This document shows, in pieces, positions 45,461 through 56,920 of a DNA stretch of 64,000 bases. The first letter of the stretch is position 1. Every line of letters starts with the position of its first letter. The DNA comes from Arcuatula senhousia (taxonomy: Eukaryota > Mollusca > Bivalvia > Mytilida > Mytilidae): assembly GCA_963971305.1 (NCBI GenBank), contig OZ020307.1, positions 12,909,501 to 12,973,500 on the forward strand, in the 5' to 3' direction. A program made the position numbers and the translations under genes. The notes beneath the pieces are model-generated. The model saw only the letters and a program-made list of their open reading frames with translations. It ran no database searches and was not told the DNA's origin.

Positions 45461-46316
45461 TGCAGAGTATAACCTAGTGTGCGAGTTTATTATTTTTTTC
45501 ACTGATTTTTTTAAGGCACGAATCATTTTACAAGGTATGAGTAACTATTGAGTGTGTATCCTGTTAACATGACATCTAGGTTAAAAAGATTGGGTTATTA
45601 TCCTGGCATTCCCCCAAGTCCAGTTTCCTACTCTATATGATTCGTTCCGATGTGAATGTATGAATTGTAAGATGACGACTTATTATTCATGTTATTTGAA
45701 CATAATTATTAATGAGAGTATGGATGAGAGTACTCAATTCTATATTATAGAAACATTTGGCCATATTCCCTATTCTTTTAAATACGTTATAACATAACCC
45801 TAAGTAGACCGAGTGTAACTTGTGGCAAGGACCATTACTCATTTTGTCAAAATTATCAATGGCCATTTGAATGTAATTTTCCAACTATTTTTATGACTCG
45901 GGTACACAAACATAGAAGACAGCTCTGTTAAGGCTATGTCTAAGTAGCCAATGACAACACCCATGGCTCTACTACACTCGACCATAAACAGCTCGGACGA
46001 GTCATGGTTGCGTGCAACTGCTTAAGATTATGGTGACCAGGCGAGAGCCACGGCTGCGTGCAACCAATTACGATTAAGGTGAGCATGCAATATAGCCTTG
46101 GTTGGTTGTAACTGAAATGAGTGTCCACTTTCCAATATTCACGGTGCACATTCAAAACTCAACTATTCAGTACAATTTCGTTTATTGTTACTACTCAGAC
46201 AGATCAAATTGTAGTAGAAAAGACCAAGCCTGCCTACAAAAATGTTAAATTATATTTTCAATTTTCCACCTGTCTACTAATTTCATTCAATACCATACAG
46301 ACTTATGAGGCGCCGT

Positions 46317-46866
46317 TTTACTATTTATTCACTATTTTCTGATATCAAAAAAATTAATTCTTGATATCAATAAGTAATTTTTGATATCAGAAAATGAACT
46401 TATTCAGTATCAAGAAATATTTTTTGATATCAAGAATTCGAATTTTTATATCTAAAAATGAATATTTAATATCAGAAAATGTATCATTTGATATCAGAAA
46501 ATACCAGAAATTTTTATATCGGAAAATCGATTATTTGATATCAGAAAATGCATTTCTTAATATGAATAAATTATTTTCTGATATTACAAAATACAGTTCT
46601 TGATATAAAAAATGTTATCAAAAACTCTAAACAATATTTCTGATATTAAAAAAAAATATTCTTGATATATAAAAAAGTAATTCTTGATATCGAAAAAAGA
46701 CTTTCTTGATATCAAAAAAAAATTCTTGATATAAAAAAAAAACTATTTCTGATATAAAAAATTAGCTATTGATATCAACAAGAACGTATAATTATAACAT
46801 AATTATTATACGTTCCTGATATCAAGAATTATAATTTTTAATACCAGAAAATAACGAATAAATACC
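46317..46866. repeat. GATATC-studded palindromic element, copy 2
   Basis: Counterpart of 28404-29090: mirrored ends (tatttattcactattttctg / ataacgaataaata) and about 20 GATATC-centred modules in alternating orientation. It carries a private ~35-bp palindrome near 46783-46818 ('gaacgtataattat...taattattatacgttc'). Confidence 0.78.
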
Positions 46867-47035
46867 GGTAATAAATAAATTTTATTGAAATACTGCAATT
46901 TCATTGGATAATAATTTTTTTCATATCCCGGCCATTGAAAAAAAATCATGGGGAAACGCCCACTTTTCACCGGAAGTGACAACATTTTTGTTCTTCGTTT
47001 TTTTTTTTATCTATAATATTTATCTATTTATAAGG

Positions 47036-48051
47036 ATAGTCTCGATCACCCAGACGCTTATCAATAGATGATAAGAGTCTGGAACAGTCCCATTACCTAT
47101 TTTGTTATGTGTACGTTCGGAGTACTTTCAGGCTTTATCATAGTGTTTGACGAAAATCACTCAACCGTATGTTCAGAATTCTGTACATATGGTTCAGTGA
47201 ATTTATGCAAATACAATAGCGAGATAACTTCTCGAATTGATGTTAGTTGTTCTCTTATAACATATCATTTCTTATTTTATAATAAGACATCATATTTTAC
47301 ATTTTTGAACACAAGTTGGTTTTGTTAACAATAAAAAAATCGTTTTATAGTTAAATTGTACTCACGGGCGTCTACCTGTTTTTTAGAAATTGTTCATGTT
47401 TATTGGAGTTAAAAATTGGGACATTCTTGATTACAGAACCATACACGTTTGACCAATCCGATTCTCGATTTTGCAGAACCAGTTGTCAAAAACCACGGAA
47501 GACCAATGAAACATTGAGTTTTTAAAATTGGTTCATTTCAGATTGAATATAATGGTAATAACAAAACTACCGAACTTGAATGATCAATCTCATAGTCCAG
47601 AGAAAATGACAAAACGAATCAGTCATACCGGAGAATTGGTGGATCGCAATGGTCCTGACTTGGTACAGGCATTTCAAACGAAATGGTGGGTTAAACCAGG
47701 TTTTATTGCGCCAAACCTCCCTCTTCCATTGCGATCTTAGGATCCGGTAATGACCATAGAACACAACATAGTTGTGAGACACAATAGGGATATTGAGGTG
47801 ATCATCATATATTTTAACTCAATTTTGAACTTTTCTACTAGTGGTTAATAACGAAGAAAGATTTTTTTTAGTGATCGTATGAGACGTATTTTCTTATAGC
47901 CCTTGAAATGAATCTTGTATGCTAAACCCGTCATATACACACGTGGTAAAGGTTAAAAGGTATAACGATCGCCACCTAGTGGTTACGAGAAATCAATAGG
48001 TGTTTTCCCAGACTCACTACCTTGGTAGTATGAGTTTGGGTTCGAGACTAT
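47036..48051. mobile_element. 1.0-kb DNA transposon with 8-bp target duplication
   Basis: Ends ATAGTCTCGA / TCGAGACTAT, flanked by TTATAAGG on both sides (47028-47035, 48052-48059). Copy 1 has a single TTATAAGG (29210-29217), the empty site. An 8-bp duplication fits hAT, P or Merlin types. No transposase seen. The dispersed 'gacttggtacaggcatttc' repeat (also at ~4020) lies inside near 47655. The frames at 47068 and 47528 have no domain. Confidence 0.8.
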
Positions 48052-48544
48052 TTATAAGGAATGACTGTAATATACGGAAGCCATGAAGGGACAAGGAAAA
48101 AAAAACTAATCCGAGATCTCGGTTTGTTAATCTGTTATCTCGGTTTAATCCGTAGTAATACGCGGATTATAATATGTGCACACAAAAAAATCATACCCCA
48201 ATGGAAAAAAAAATTGTGACTGTCATTCTTAAGTAAAATACTGGATGAAGATTTAAAGGGACAGACTGGATAATATATATAAAACATCACATGGCTATTT
48301 TCATATTCATATGAAAATATTGTATTTCGAACACACGTGAAGGTTAGCTCTGCTGGTGGAGTTTAAATTCCCCGAGGTTAGCCCGCTCCGGCACCAACAC
48401 TTTTGAGTTGGAGAATACATCAAAGCTTTAAATTATCCGTCTAAATTTCAAAATTGTCTAAACCCTAAGGTTCTTCCTACCCCAGACATAGGTTGAATAA
48501 CTTAATAATAATTTGGTTCCCCAGTTTGGTATTTTTTGTTAGAG

Positions 48545-48586
48545 CGCCTCTGATGAGTCTTGAATAGACGAAACGCGCGTCAGGCG
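48545..48586 (+). ncRNA. Type I hammerhead ribozyme, apparently intact (retrozyme unit 1)
   Basis: Stem I CGCCT/AGGCG (48545-48549 with 48582-48586). Core CTGATGA 48550-48556, stem II GTCT/AGAC, GAAA 48570-48573, minimal stem III ACG/CGT around CG, cleavage after C48581. All invariant residues are present. Identical over 42 bases to the minus-strand ribozyme at 24971-25012. Confidence 0.88.
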
Positions 48587-48902
48587 TAGCAAAACTTATT
48601 GTCTGGAACTTTGTTGTCATTTGTATTTCGAACACACGTGAAGGTTAGCTCTGCTGGTGGAGTTTAAAATCCCCGAGGTTAGCCCGCTCCGGTACCAACA
48701 CTTTTGAGTTGGAGAATACATCAAAGCTTTAAATTATCCGTCTAACTTTCAAAATTGTCTAAACCCTAAGGTTCTTCCTACCCCAGACATAGGTTGAATA
48801 ACTTAGTAATAATTTGGTTCCCCAGTTTGGTATTTTTGGTTATACTGTTCTATGCTCTTCATATACATACAGTGTTTGGCATTTTCAATATTTTTGGTAG
48901 AG

Positions 48903-48944
48903 CGCCTCTGATGAGATTTGAATAGACGAAAAGCGCGTCAGGCG
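48903..48944 (+). ncRNA. Hammerhead ribozyme, mutated (retrozyme unit 2)
   Basis: Core CTGATGA, GAAA and stem I are intact, but stem II reads GATT against AGAC (two pairs lost or weakened) and the base after GAAA is A instead of C, which breaks the second pair of stem III. Probably slow or inactive. Confidence 0.75.
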
Positions 48945-49074
48945 TAGCAAAATTTATTGTCTGGAACTTTGTTGTCATTTGTATCTCATATCTCCCCACG
49001 ACGCCAGTATCATCCCGAGGGCTCTATTAGCTCGAGAGTATTATATGGGTCGAATGGGGATTCCCCATTCGACA

Positions 49075-49258
49075 ATACATACTACCCCGTTTATTTTTGA
49101 TAGTCAACAAGTGCCCACTTATACATACTACCCCCTTTATTTTTGATAGTCAACAAGTGCCCACTTATACATACTACCCCGTTTATTTTTGATAGTCAAC
49201 AAGTGCCCACTTATACATACTACCCCCTTTATTTTTGATAGTCAACAAGTGCCTGTGT
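49075..49258 (+). repeat. 46-bp tandem repeat, four units
   Basis: Units start at 49075, 49121, 49167 and 49213 ('atacatactacccc(g/c)ttta'...'caacaagtgccca'). They differ only by an alternating G/C at one base, which suggests duplication of a dimer. Confidence 0.92.
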
Positions 49259-49469
49259 GCTGACTGTGACCTATATTTTCCAGATGCATGACTACTTGTA
49301 GAAGAATGGTTAATATCGGTCAAAGTCCATCCCCTCTTACTGACAAGTGCCGTAGCAACCATATTGGTATCGTATGTGCACCTTAGTGATGCTTTAGTGA
49401 TTGCGGGAAAAATAAATGTTGCGAGATATATATGATTATATATGTCTTTTGGACATATTTATGTTCAAG

Positions 49470-51215
49470 CAGTGGCGTAGCTTCCATTTAGGCAATGAGG
49501 CAGTTGCCTCACTTTTTTTTCGTCCAAAAAAAAATGGCCGTAAATATAAAAAAACAAACTGAACTGAAAAAAAAAGAAAAGAAAGATACAGTAAAGCTTT
49601 TTGTGTCAGGGGTCATTAAAGTCGAAGCGAATTCGTGCTTATCATTCAGTATTATCATCTTAATCAATCTTCTCATTTGTACATTTCTATTCCCTTCTCA
49701 AAGTTCGTTTTATTATCTGAAAGTTTACTCATCTAAAACACACATGTCTCAGTTCTGCTTCCCATCTACTACGATCCACCAACCACCTAAATAGTATATG
49801 GCAGTTATTGTTTCATCGTTTGTTACGTAAAACTGATACTGCTGCAATTTCTTTAATACCAAAAGAGGAACAATTTTAGCAAATCGAAATTTAAATATAC
49901 ATTTCATTTAAGAAATCGTAGCCTAAGGATGTAAGCATGTTGAGCTGTAGGAACCAAAGGTCCAGTCACCAGCACTTTCGGTTGGTTCCTTTTTTTTTTC
50001 TTTGATTTGTCGGTAACAAGTTTCACTATGATACTTTTCTTGCTTTAAAATAACTATATTACAAGAAGAGCTAGAACCTACCGTCGATCCAACTGCAGAT
50101 TAATATATAGTTGGGTAGTGATTGAAATTGCTAATGTTGTATATTAACACCTTAGAACCAGAAACATTTTCAGACATCTAAATCTATGCAATCTCGGTAT
50201 TTACAAGAAACAACAAATAGTAAAACAAAGTACCGTTCTATCATACCCGTCCCGTGCGGGGCCTGGATGGCGAATAGGCCCGCAACAGAGTCAAGCTTGT
50301 TCTAAGAGGTGACTATATATAAGGCTCTTGGAATTCTGACATCCGTGTTAGTGCTCAGCTCATAGAGCGACCAAGTGTGTACCCTAGCTGGCTGAAAAAG
50401 AAGGCCCTTGTCCACGGGGGCTGTGAGGTGGGCCAACATGTGTGGAGAGTGTCATGCAAGCTTCATGCACGTAATGATCTCTTGGACCGTCAAGTAGTAC
50501 ACCACATAGGCTAAATTTTCCGCCCCTACCCATCTCTCTCTTTTTCTGTGAACTTCGCAATTTACTGTTCACACTCCATATTTCTCATTATCATTTCGTG
50601 TTCATTTTATCTCTCTTTATTTTCATCGCCCTATATAGGGTTGCTAGGGCGTAAAACACCAACCCACTCGCTCACTCGCGCTACCATACCTAGCAGGAGC
50701 ATGGCTTTAACGCGAAACGCAGTTTAGAAAGTAGTCGACACAATACGAATGTCAAAGTTGTGGGCATCGGATAAAGAAAGCAGCTAAAGTAATGGCATTC
50801 AATTTACGACTGATTGTCAAAAACTCAGGAATATGATGAGTATATATAACCAAAATATACTCAACTGCTATCATAATTTTGAATGTCTTAGATCAACATA
50901 TGCCCGACCTGGGGTAGGAAAACCCTTAGAGTTTAAACGATTTCGAAATTCAACGTAGATAATGAAAGTTTTCTTTAGACACTTGTTCAGTTTAAAAAAA
51001 AAACTAACACCCAGGTTGACTTTGATAATTATTTCATATGGTTAGGAGACGTATTCTGTGGCCTCTAAATAGCTAGAAATCGTTTTCGGCCGGTGGGCTT
51101 CGCCCCCCTGGACCCCCTACCAGGGCTTTGCCCTGGACCCACTGGGGACCTTTAGCGGTCCCCAGACCCCTCGCCGCTTTTGCCTCACTTTTAAAAAAGG
51201 CAAGCTACGCCACTG
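49470..51215. mobile_element. CAGTGGCGTAGC-ended DNA transposon (hAT-like ends), non-autonomous
   Basis: Ends CAGTGGCGTAGCTTCC / GGCAAGCTACGCCACTG. Empty site in copy 1 at 33237-33241 (TCAAG), duplicated here at 49465-49469 and 51216-51220. Subterminal 'gttgcctcac'/'tgcctcac' words at both ends and a GC-rich 'gggcttcgcccccctgg' patch at the right. A SINE-like repeat ending 'ggcgtaaaacaccaaccca' lies at about 50240-50680. No transposase recognised. Confidence 0.75.
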
Positions 51216-51410
51216 TCAAGACTTTTAGGATTTATGAAAGTTAACTGCATGCATTATATATTATCAAATTTGATTATATACCCTAAAATAAATATATAGA
51301 ACGGTCTGATATTTGGTCAGATAAAAAAATATTTAAATTTGTATACTTGTATCACTTATATGTAATTGTATGCTCTATTATAGGACCCTTAATTGGAATA
51401 AAGCTATTTA

Positions 51411-53038
51411 AGGTCTTTCCCTTTACAGAAGGAAAGACCTTACTGTATTTCTTATGATTATTATTATTATTATTCTTCTTTTCTTCCCTCAAAAAATGAA
51501 AAGTGTCTTAACCGATCTTAACGAAAGTTGGCACACTTAATCATCACTACCAGGACTCGACGTGACTCATGCTTTGAAACGAATCTATTTTTAGTAACAG
51601 AGTTATCTGCCCGTAACCAAAAAACCTTGTCTGCAGATTAACTCAGAAACCATAACTGTTATCAAAAATCGGAAGTGTGGAATTTGTTACCTGACTTCTG
51701 GCCATGATTTGTCATGCAAAATTTTTTTTTTCAAACAACTTCCTGGTTACGCGTTTTTAACCCGAAAAGTGTCGCGATGCGCCAACAAAATTTTTTTCAA
51801 AACGGTTAGTCCTACAGACTTGGGACCTTCACCAATCGTCTTAGGTGACATAAGTTGCATCCGAAAATATATATGTCATAGGTCAAATCTCAAGTTTGAA
51901 TTATTGCGTCATGACTAAATATAGGAATGTATTGCGCAATGTATGGTAATCCATATGTAACAATGTAATGTTAAGGAAAAGTCCATAGCAACCATACATT
52001 TTCACAATCAGTTAGGAAGGGGCTATAATTTGGGCCCAAGGTCAAAGGTCAAAGGTCAAGGTCAGTCCCTAGCAACAAGGTTACCTTAAGGAAAAATCCA
52101 TAGCAACCATATATTTTCACAATCAGTTAGGAAGGGGCTGTAATTTAGGTCCAAGGTCAAAGGTCATAGGTCAAGGTCAGTCCTTAGCAACAATGTAACC
52201 TTAAGGAAAAGTCCATAGCAACCATATTTTATGAATCCAGACTACTTGCTGAGTTTTAATTTTATCTTTTTGTGACCGGAAGTGACCTTTTGTCCATAGC
52301 AACCGACCTAAAAGTCCATAGCAACCATATATTTAATGACTCCTGACTACCTGCTGAGTTTAAATTTCAATATTTTATGACCGGAAGTGATGTTTTGTTC
52401 ATAGCAACCGACCTAAAAGTCTATAGCAACCATATATTTTATGACTCCTGACTACCTGCTGAGTTTAAATTTTATGACCGGAAGTGATGTTTTGTTCATA
52501 GCAACCGACCTAAAAGTCCATAGCAACCATATATCCTATGACTCCTGACTACCTACTGAGTTTAAATTTCAATATTTTATGACCCAAAGTGATGTTTTGT
52601 TCATAGCAACCGACCTAAAAGTCCATAGCAACCATATATTTTATGACTCCTGACTACTTGCTGAGTTTAAATTTCAATATTTTTTGACCGGAAGTGATGT
52701 TTTGTTCATAGCAACCGACCTAAAAGTCTATAGCAACCATATATTTTATGACTCCTGGCTACCTGCTGAGTTGAAATTTCAATACTTTATGACCGGAGGT
52801 GATGTTTTGTTCATAGCAACCCACCTAAAAGTCCATAGCAACCATATATTTTATGACTCCTGACTACCTGCTGAGTTTAAATTTCAATATTTTATGACCG
52901 GAAGTGATGTTTTGTTCATAGCAACCGACCTAAAAGTCCATAGCAACCAAATATTTCTAATCAGGTTGATATATCCAAAAATGGTATCATTCAGTTAGGA
53001 ATCTATTTCTATTGGAGGACACAAATAGGGAAAGACCT
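51411..53038 (+). mobile_element. Hairpin-ended element with ~108-bp tandem-repeat core (AGGTCTTTCCC family)
   Basis: The 5' end is a hairpin (aggtctttccctt / aaggaaagacct); the 3' end repeats one arm (agggaaagacct). Core: two ~130-bp units with 'cagttaggaaggggct' (52010-52200), then about seven ~108-bp units with 'catagcaaccgacctaaaagt', 'actcctgactacctgctgag' and 'tgaccggaagtgatgttttg'. It is itself inserted in a LINE-like tail present only in copy 2. Confidence 0.78.
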
Positions 53039-53426
53039 CGCGATCGTTCTTTGAACGATTGTAATTTAATTCTATTTCTATTTCTATACTTTAAAAAATA
53101 TGTAGTTCGTGAGTCTATTTGTAATCCTATTTTTAGATGTGGAAACCACCTTTATCTATATTTAGAGACTAAGATTTTTACGAGTATAATTACAATGAAC
53201 TATTTTTGACACGATATGCCAGATTGAGAAACGGACATCCCTTTATGTGCATTAGGTAGATCCATTTTGTGATTAATCAAGTGCTTTATATTCCATTCAA
53301 AGAAATGCAAGTTTTGCATTGGATTCAGGTGGGTATTTTTATTTATAGCATGATTCATCTTCATATGCATATTTGTTTCAAACATGGGACCTTAAACAAC
53401 TGTTTGGAAATTTGATTTCAGATTCA

Positions 53427-54319
53427 CGCCTTCCTGAAACCTTTTCTTTTTTCGTCCGTCTACTGGAATTTTTAGTATGTTGTTTGGTTTCTGTAAATTT
53501 GAAAAGCAGTATACATGTATGCCAGTTATTTATTTTTCAATACGGGAAGGGGTAAGTTGGGATTGACTTTCGCTTGGCTTGTCGTGCTTGAAAGCTCAGT
53601 ATAGACTGTTCGCTTGGCTTGTCGTGCTGAAAAGCTCAGTATAGTACATAAAATCACAGCACATTTGTAATCAAAAATTGCAAAAGAAAAACTGACTTTA
53701 ACTCTTTTCCATCTTCAAAGGGGTTCTTTTAAAAAAAAGTGCAAAATTATTATCCAACAAAAAGCACTTGCAAAGACCAAACCCAGTTCCAGTCAGAAAA
53801 ACACATTCAAGACATAATAGAATAAATCAGATTTTTTTATTATTATTACAAATCTTGGGGCCATTGCAGCCAAATGTTCAATGACATGCTAAAAGGATGC
53901 GTGATTTCGATAAACATATATGCATGCATGTTACTCTGCCTGTATTAATATTCCAAGCAATAGGAATTCATCAAATACCGGTAAGAAATGTTCCCAGCAA
54001 AGTGAATAAGTTTACCGAACAATATTCAGAACCAGGCACGTACAGACTAGAAGAAAAAAAACAATATATTGTACTGGAAGATAGCAAGGATTTAACACGA
54101 CGAAAACAGCAACCATCAACGCATTTTTGCAAGCCATATGGATTACGACCTGCTAACATCTTCATGAAGATGCGAGCAATGCGAACTTGATAAATGTCTA
54201 CACAATAGTGAACTCGCGCTCGGCCTCCCGGGAAGGTCCGAAATTCCTGTATGCTGCATTTCAAGAGATTATTGAAAGCAATTTAATGATATAAGTACAT
54301 GCTTAAATATATTTCTAGG
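53427..54319. other. Upstream region of the 171-aa bZIP gene
   Basis: A 38-bp direct duplication 'gttcgcttggcttgtcgtgct' (in pieces) lies at about 53568-53645. A splice-acceptor-like 'atatatttctag' ends at 54318, so a 5' UTR exon is expected here or further upstream, but I cannot fix it. The 97-codon frame at 53897-54190 shows no domain. Confidence 0.45.
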
Positions 54320-55598
54320 ATGGCGGACAAAGAAAATGAGGAAATATCATACCGACTTCCCTCTGACGCACATAAGTTTGGCGACGAGCTTTACACCAGT
54401 GCAAAACAGTCCGTTGAAAGAAAGTCCTTACTGCCAATCTTAAAAGATGAACTCCGGCTGAAAATTCAGACGAGGCGTTTGTCAGAAGGCCTAGATGAAC
54501 TGAAAGTGGATTTTAAAGATTGTCCATCTTATCCAGTATGTTAGAAAACAGTCAGCATTTATTATAAAATGAAAATAAAAGGTTTTCAAATCTATAATCT
54601 AAAAATCAAGAGAACCAATCTGCTTGAAAGCTTCAGTTATCAAATAAAATAAGAACTTTTAATAAGCGGTACATCATTTACATATATTTTGTAGATCGGT
54701 TTCCGTCAGATAGAAAACATTTAAATTGCAAAAGACTGCTTGCTGTTACAAAGCAAAAGAAATTCATTATTTTTTTTTTCATATCAGGATAAAAAGTGGT
54801 AACAAATGCAATTTATAAAAACCTACAACTTTGTTTTGTTTGTTTGAAAAAAAAACCAACATTTAAACGTTCAGCTGTTTACAGGTTAAAAAATAAAGCT
54901 GCAATAATTATATAAGTCTTTGTCGCTAGTGACCGCTAGTATAAACCTATTTTATTTGTTATTTTCTAAAAAACGGCTTGGACACATTAGGACGTCCTCT
55001 CTGCAACACAGAAATAAATCTTGGTCCTAAATATGTCTTTATCACTCTACAGCTTACCCCAGAAGAAAGGACTAAAATAAAGATAAGAAAACAGAGCAAC
55101 AGAAAATCGGCGAAGGTGTGTCGACTGAAAAAGAAAGCACATCTCGACACCGTGGAAAAGGTATTTTAAAAAAATACAACTGCTTGGTAATATATATATA
55201 AATCCATTTCTTTTTAAAATTACGAAAGATCAGCTACAAAAACTTTGTTTTTAAATATTTTTCCCTCTTTTTTTTTGGTATTAGAAAACATAAGGTCCTG
55301 ATAATATAGATATCTTACTAGTGATACGATTTTAAAGCAAAAGTTTTTTTCAAGCTTTTGACAATGAGCAATTTCTTACTTTATTTTCAATATACTTATT
55401 TTGCAGGAATTAAGAGATCTGATGAAAAAGAATGAGAGACTGTTGGACAAAGTAAACAAACTAGAGACAGAAAAAGAAGACTACTTATCTAGAATTGTGA
55501 AGAGTCCAGTCATAATGGATACACTAACAGAGTTGTTTAGAAATTATTTAGAAGAAATTACCACAAATGAAGAGATATTAAAAGATAGTATAGTTTAA
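54320..55598 (+). CDS. ATF3-like bZIP transcription factor (171 aa)
   Basis: Three exons: 54320-54535 (72 aa, donor CCA|GTATGT), 55053-55160 (108 bp, acceptor 'cactctacag') and 55407-55598 (63 aa plus TAA, acceptor 'attttgcag'), all phase 0. The start ATG lies one base after a good acceptor, implying a 5' UTR intron. Exon 1 ends LLPILKDELRLKIQTRRLSEG, close to the KEELRFAIQNKRL motif of ATF3. Basic region: IRKQSNRKSAKVCRLKKK with the N-x2-SA-x2-CR signature. Zipper d positions: Val, Leu, Leu, Leu, Tyr, with Asn at the central a position as in ATF3. It then continues SPVIMDTL. Predicted nuclear dimeric regulator; the target site is probably AP-1/CRE-like by family. Nearest relative in the window: the gene at 59862. 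Confidence 0.9.
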
Positions 55599-55753
55599 AA
55601 TCAGTGTATGAATTATTTGTCTGTGTATGCATATTATTTCGATTCAAAGTTGTGGATATACGTGAATTGTCATTGTTTAAAAAAACAATTTTCGAAAATT
55701 AATATATTTGTTTGTAATGTAAATTTCACACATATTCGGTAGTTAATATATTA

Positions 55754-55801
55754 AATAAATTAATTTTCATTAGTATGTGTGAACATTTAGTTTACAATAA
55801 A
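55754..55801 (+). terminator. Two polyadenylation signals of the 171-aa bZIP gene
   Basis: AATAAA at 55754-55759 and 55796-55801, 156 and 198 bp after the stop codon; either could be used. Confidence 0.6.
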
Positions 55802-55975
55802 ATTATTTAGCATCTGAAATGATTGTTATAATCAAACAATTAGTTGTTTATGAACCTATCAAGTTATACAAGGGTGTTTTTTAGAATAAGAAGAACCTTT
55901 TGTAGACTTGAAAAAATGTGCGTCATCTACCGGAGGCGGTGTTAAAATATTACATGTTGTTGGGTTGTCTCTATT

Positions 55976-56875
55976 TTTGTCTCGCCTGCGAAGCAGAGCG
56001 GGACATAGGTGTTACTTTACCGGCGGCGGCGCAGCGGCGGCGACGGCGGCGTTAACTTTTTGGAAAAGTTTTATGAGCACCTCCATATCTCAGGACTATA
56101 GGTCCTGGGTTGATTAAACTTGGTATGCATATGCCCCAGTAGTAGCTTAGCACAGTTGCATCCCCATCTTTTGACCTTGACCTTGATTTTCCGGTTGAGT
56201 GACTTTGACAATTTTCAATACATATAATAGCAATGAAAAAGTTTTGGGAGCACCTCCATATCTCAAGAACTATAGGTCCTAGGTTGATGAAACTTGGTAT
56301 GCATATGCCCCAGTAGTAGCTTACAACAGTTGCATCCCCATCTTTTGACCTTGACCTTGATTTTCTGGTTGAGTGACTTTGACAATTTTCAATACATATA
56401 ATAGCAATGGAAAAGTTTTGCGAGCACCTCCATATCTCAAGAACTATAGGTCCTAGGTTGATGAAACTTGGTATGCATATGCCCCAGTAGTAGCTTACCA
56501 CAGTTGCTTCCCCATCTTTTGACCTTGACCTTGATTTTTTGGTTGAGTGACTTTGACAATTTTCAATACATATAATAGCAATAGAAAATTTTTGCGAGCA
56601 CCTCCATATCTCAAGAACTATAGGTCCTAGGTTGATGAAACTTGGTATGCATATGCCCCAGTAGTAGCTTAGCACAGTTGCATCCCCATCTTTTGACCTT
56701 GACCTTGAGTTTCCGGTTGAGTGACTTTGATTAATTTTATTGCATATATTTGCAATGTTTAAGTTCTATAAACATCTTTTGATCTCAGAAACTGAAAATC
56801 CATGTAAATTCAAAATAAAGTGGAAGTAAGAAAGAGTAATTGTTTTTGATGGTGCCGGCAGGCGAGACATACTTT
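55976..56875 (+). mobile_element. Inverted-repeat element with ~178-bp tandem-repeat core (TGTCTCGCC family, copy 2)
   Basis: Left 'ttgtctcgcctgcgaagcag', with 'gagcgggacata' close by, then a GGCGGCGG patch; right 'gtgccggcaggcgagacata'. Four units of ~178 bp contain 'gagcacctccatatctca', 'gaaacttggtatgcatatgc' and 'ccttgaccttgatttt'. The 207-codon minus-strand frame (56052-56675) is a by-product of the repeat period being divisible by three and shows no domain. Confidence 0.82.
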
Positions 56876-56920
56876 AGTGTTAACTCTTGTTGTTACATGG
56901 TGTTTGGCTGTCGTTTCGTT

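Larger units (their letters stand above)
48307..48984 (+). mobile_element. Retrozyme: tandem dimer with two hammerhead ribozymes
   Basis: Two head-to-tail units (48328-48628, 301 bp; 48629-48984, 356 bp), each beginning 'cgaacacacgtgaaggttag' and ending with a hammerhead and the tail 'attgtctggaactttgttgtcatttgta'. Unit 2 has ~57 extra bases before its ribozyme. Absent from copy 1 (29385). Tandem hammerhead-flanked units without coding capacity are the defining structure of retrozymes, which are transcribed as a concatemer, self-cleave to circles and are retrotransposed by partner elements. Confidence 0.82.
42607..53426 (+). repeat. Segmental tandem duplication, copy 2
   Basis: 10.8 kb, collinear with 16401-42045. 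Insertions private to this copy: 47036-48051, an ~80-bp palindromic insert near 48078-48160, the retrozyme dimer 48307-48984, 49470-51215 and 51411-53038. It also lacks copy 1's 31157-33170. Confidence 0.85.

Noticed and set aside
48340..48400. tRNA-derived promoter (box A/B) in the retrozyme unit
   Set aside because: Box-like words are imperfect and too close together for a polymerase III promoter.
53897..54190. 97-codon frame upstream of the 171-aa bZIP gene
   Set aside because: No domain and no clear acceptor/donor linking it in phase to the next exon; could still be part of a 5' UTR.
56052..56675. 207-codon minus-strand frame with three internal repeats
   Set aside because: Lies wholly in the tandem core of a TIR element; repeat length divisible by three explains it, no domain, no splice signals.
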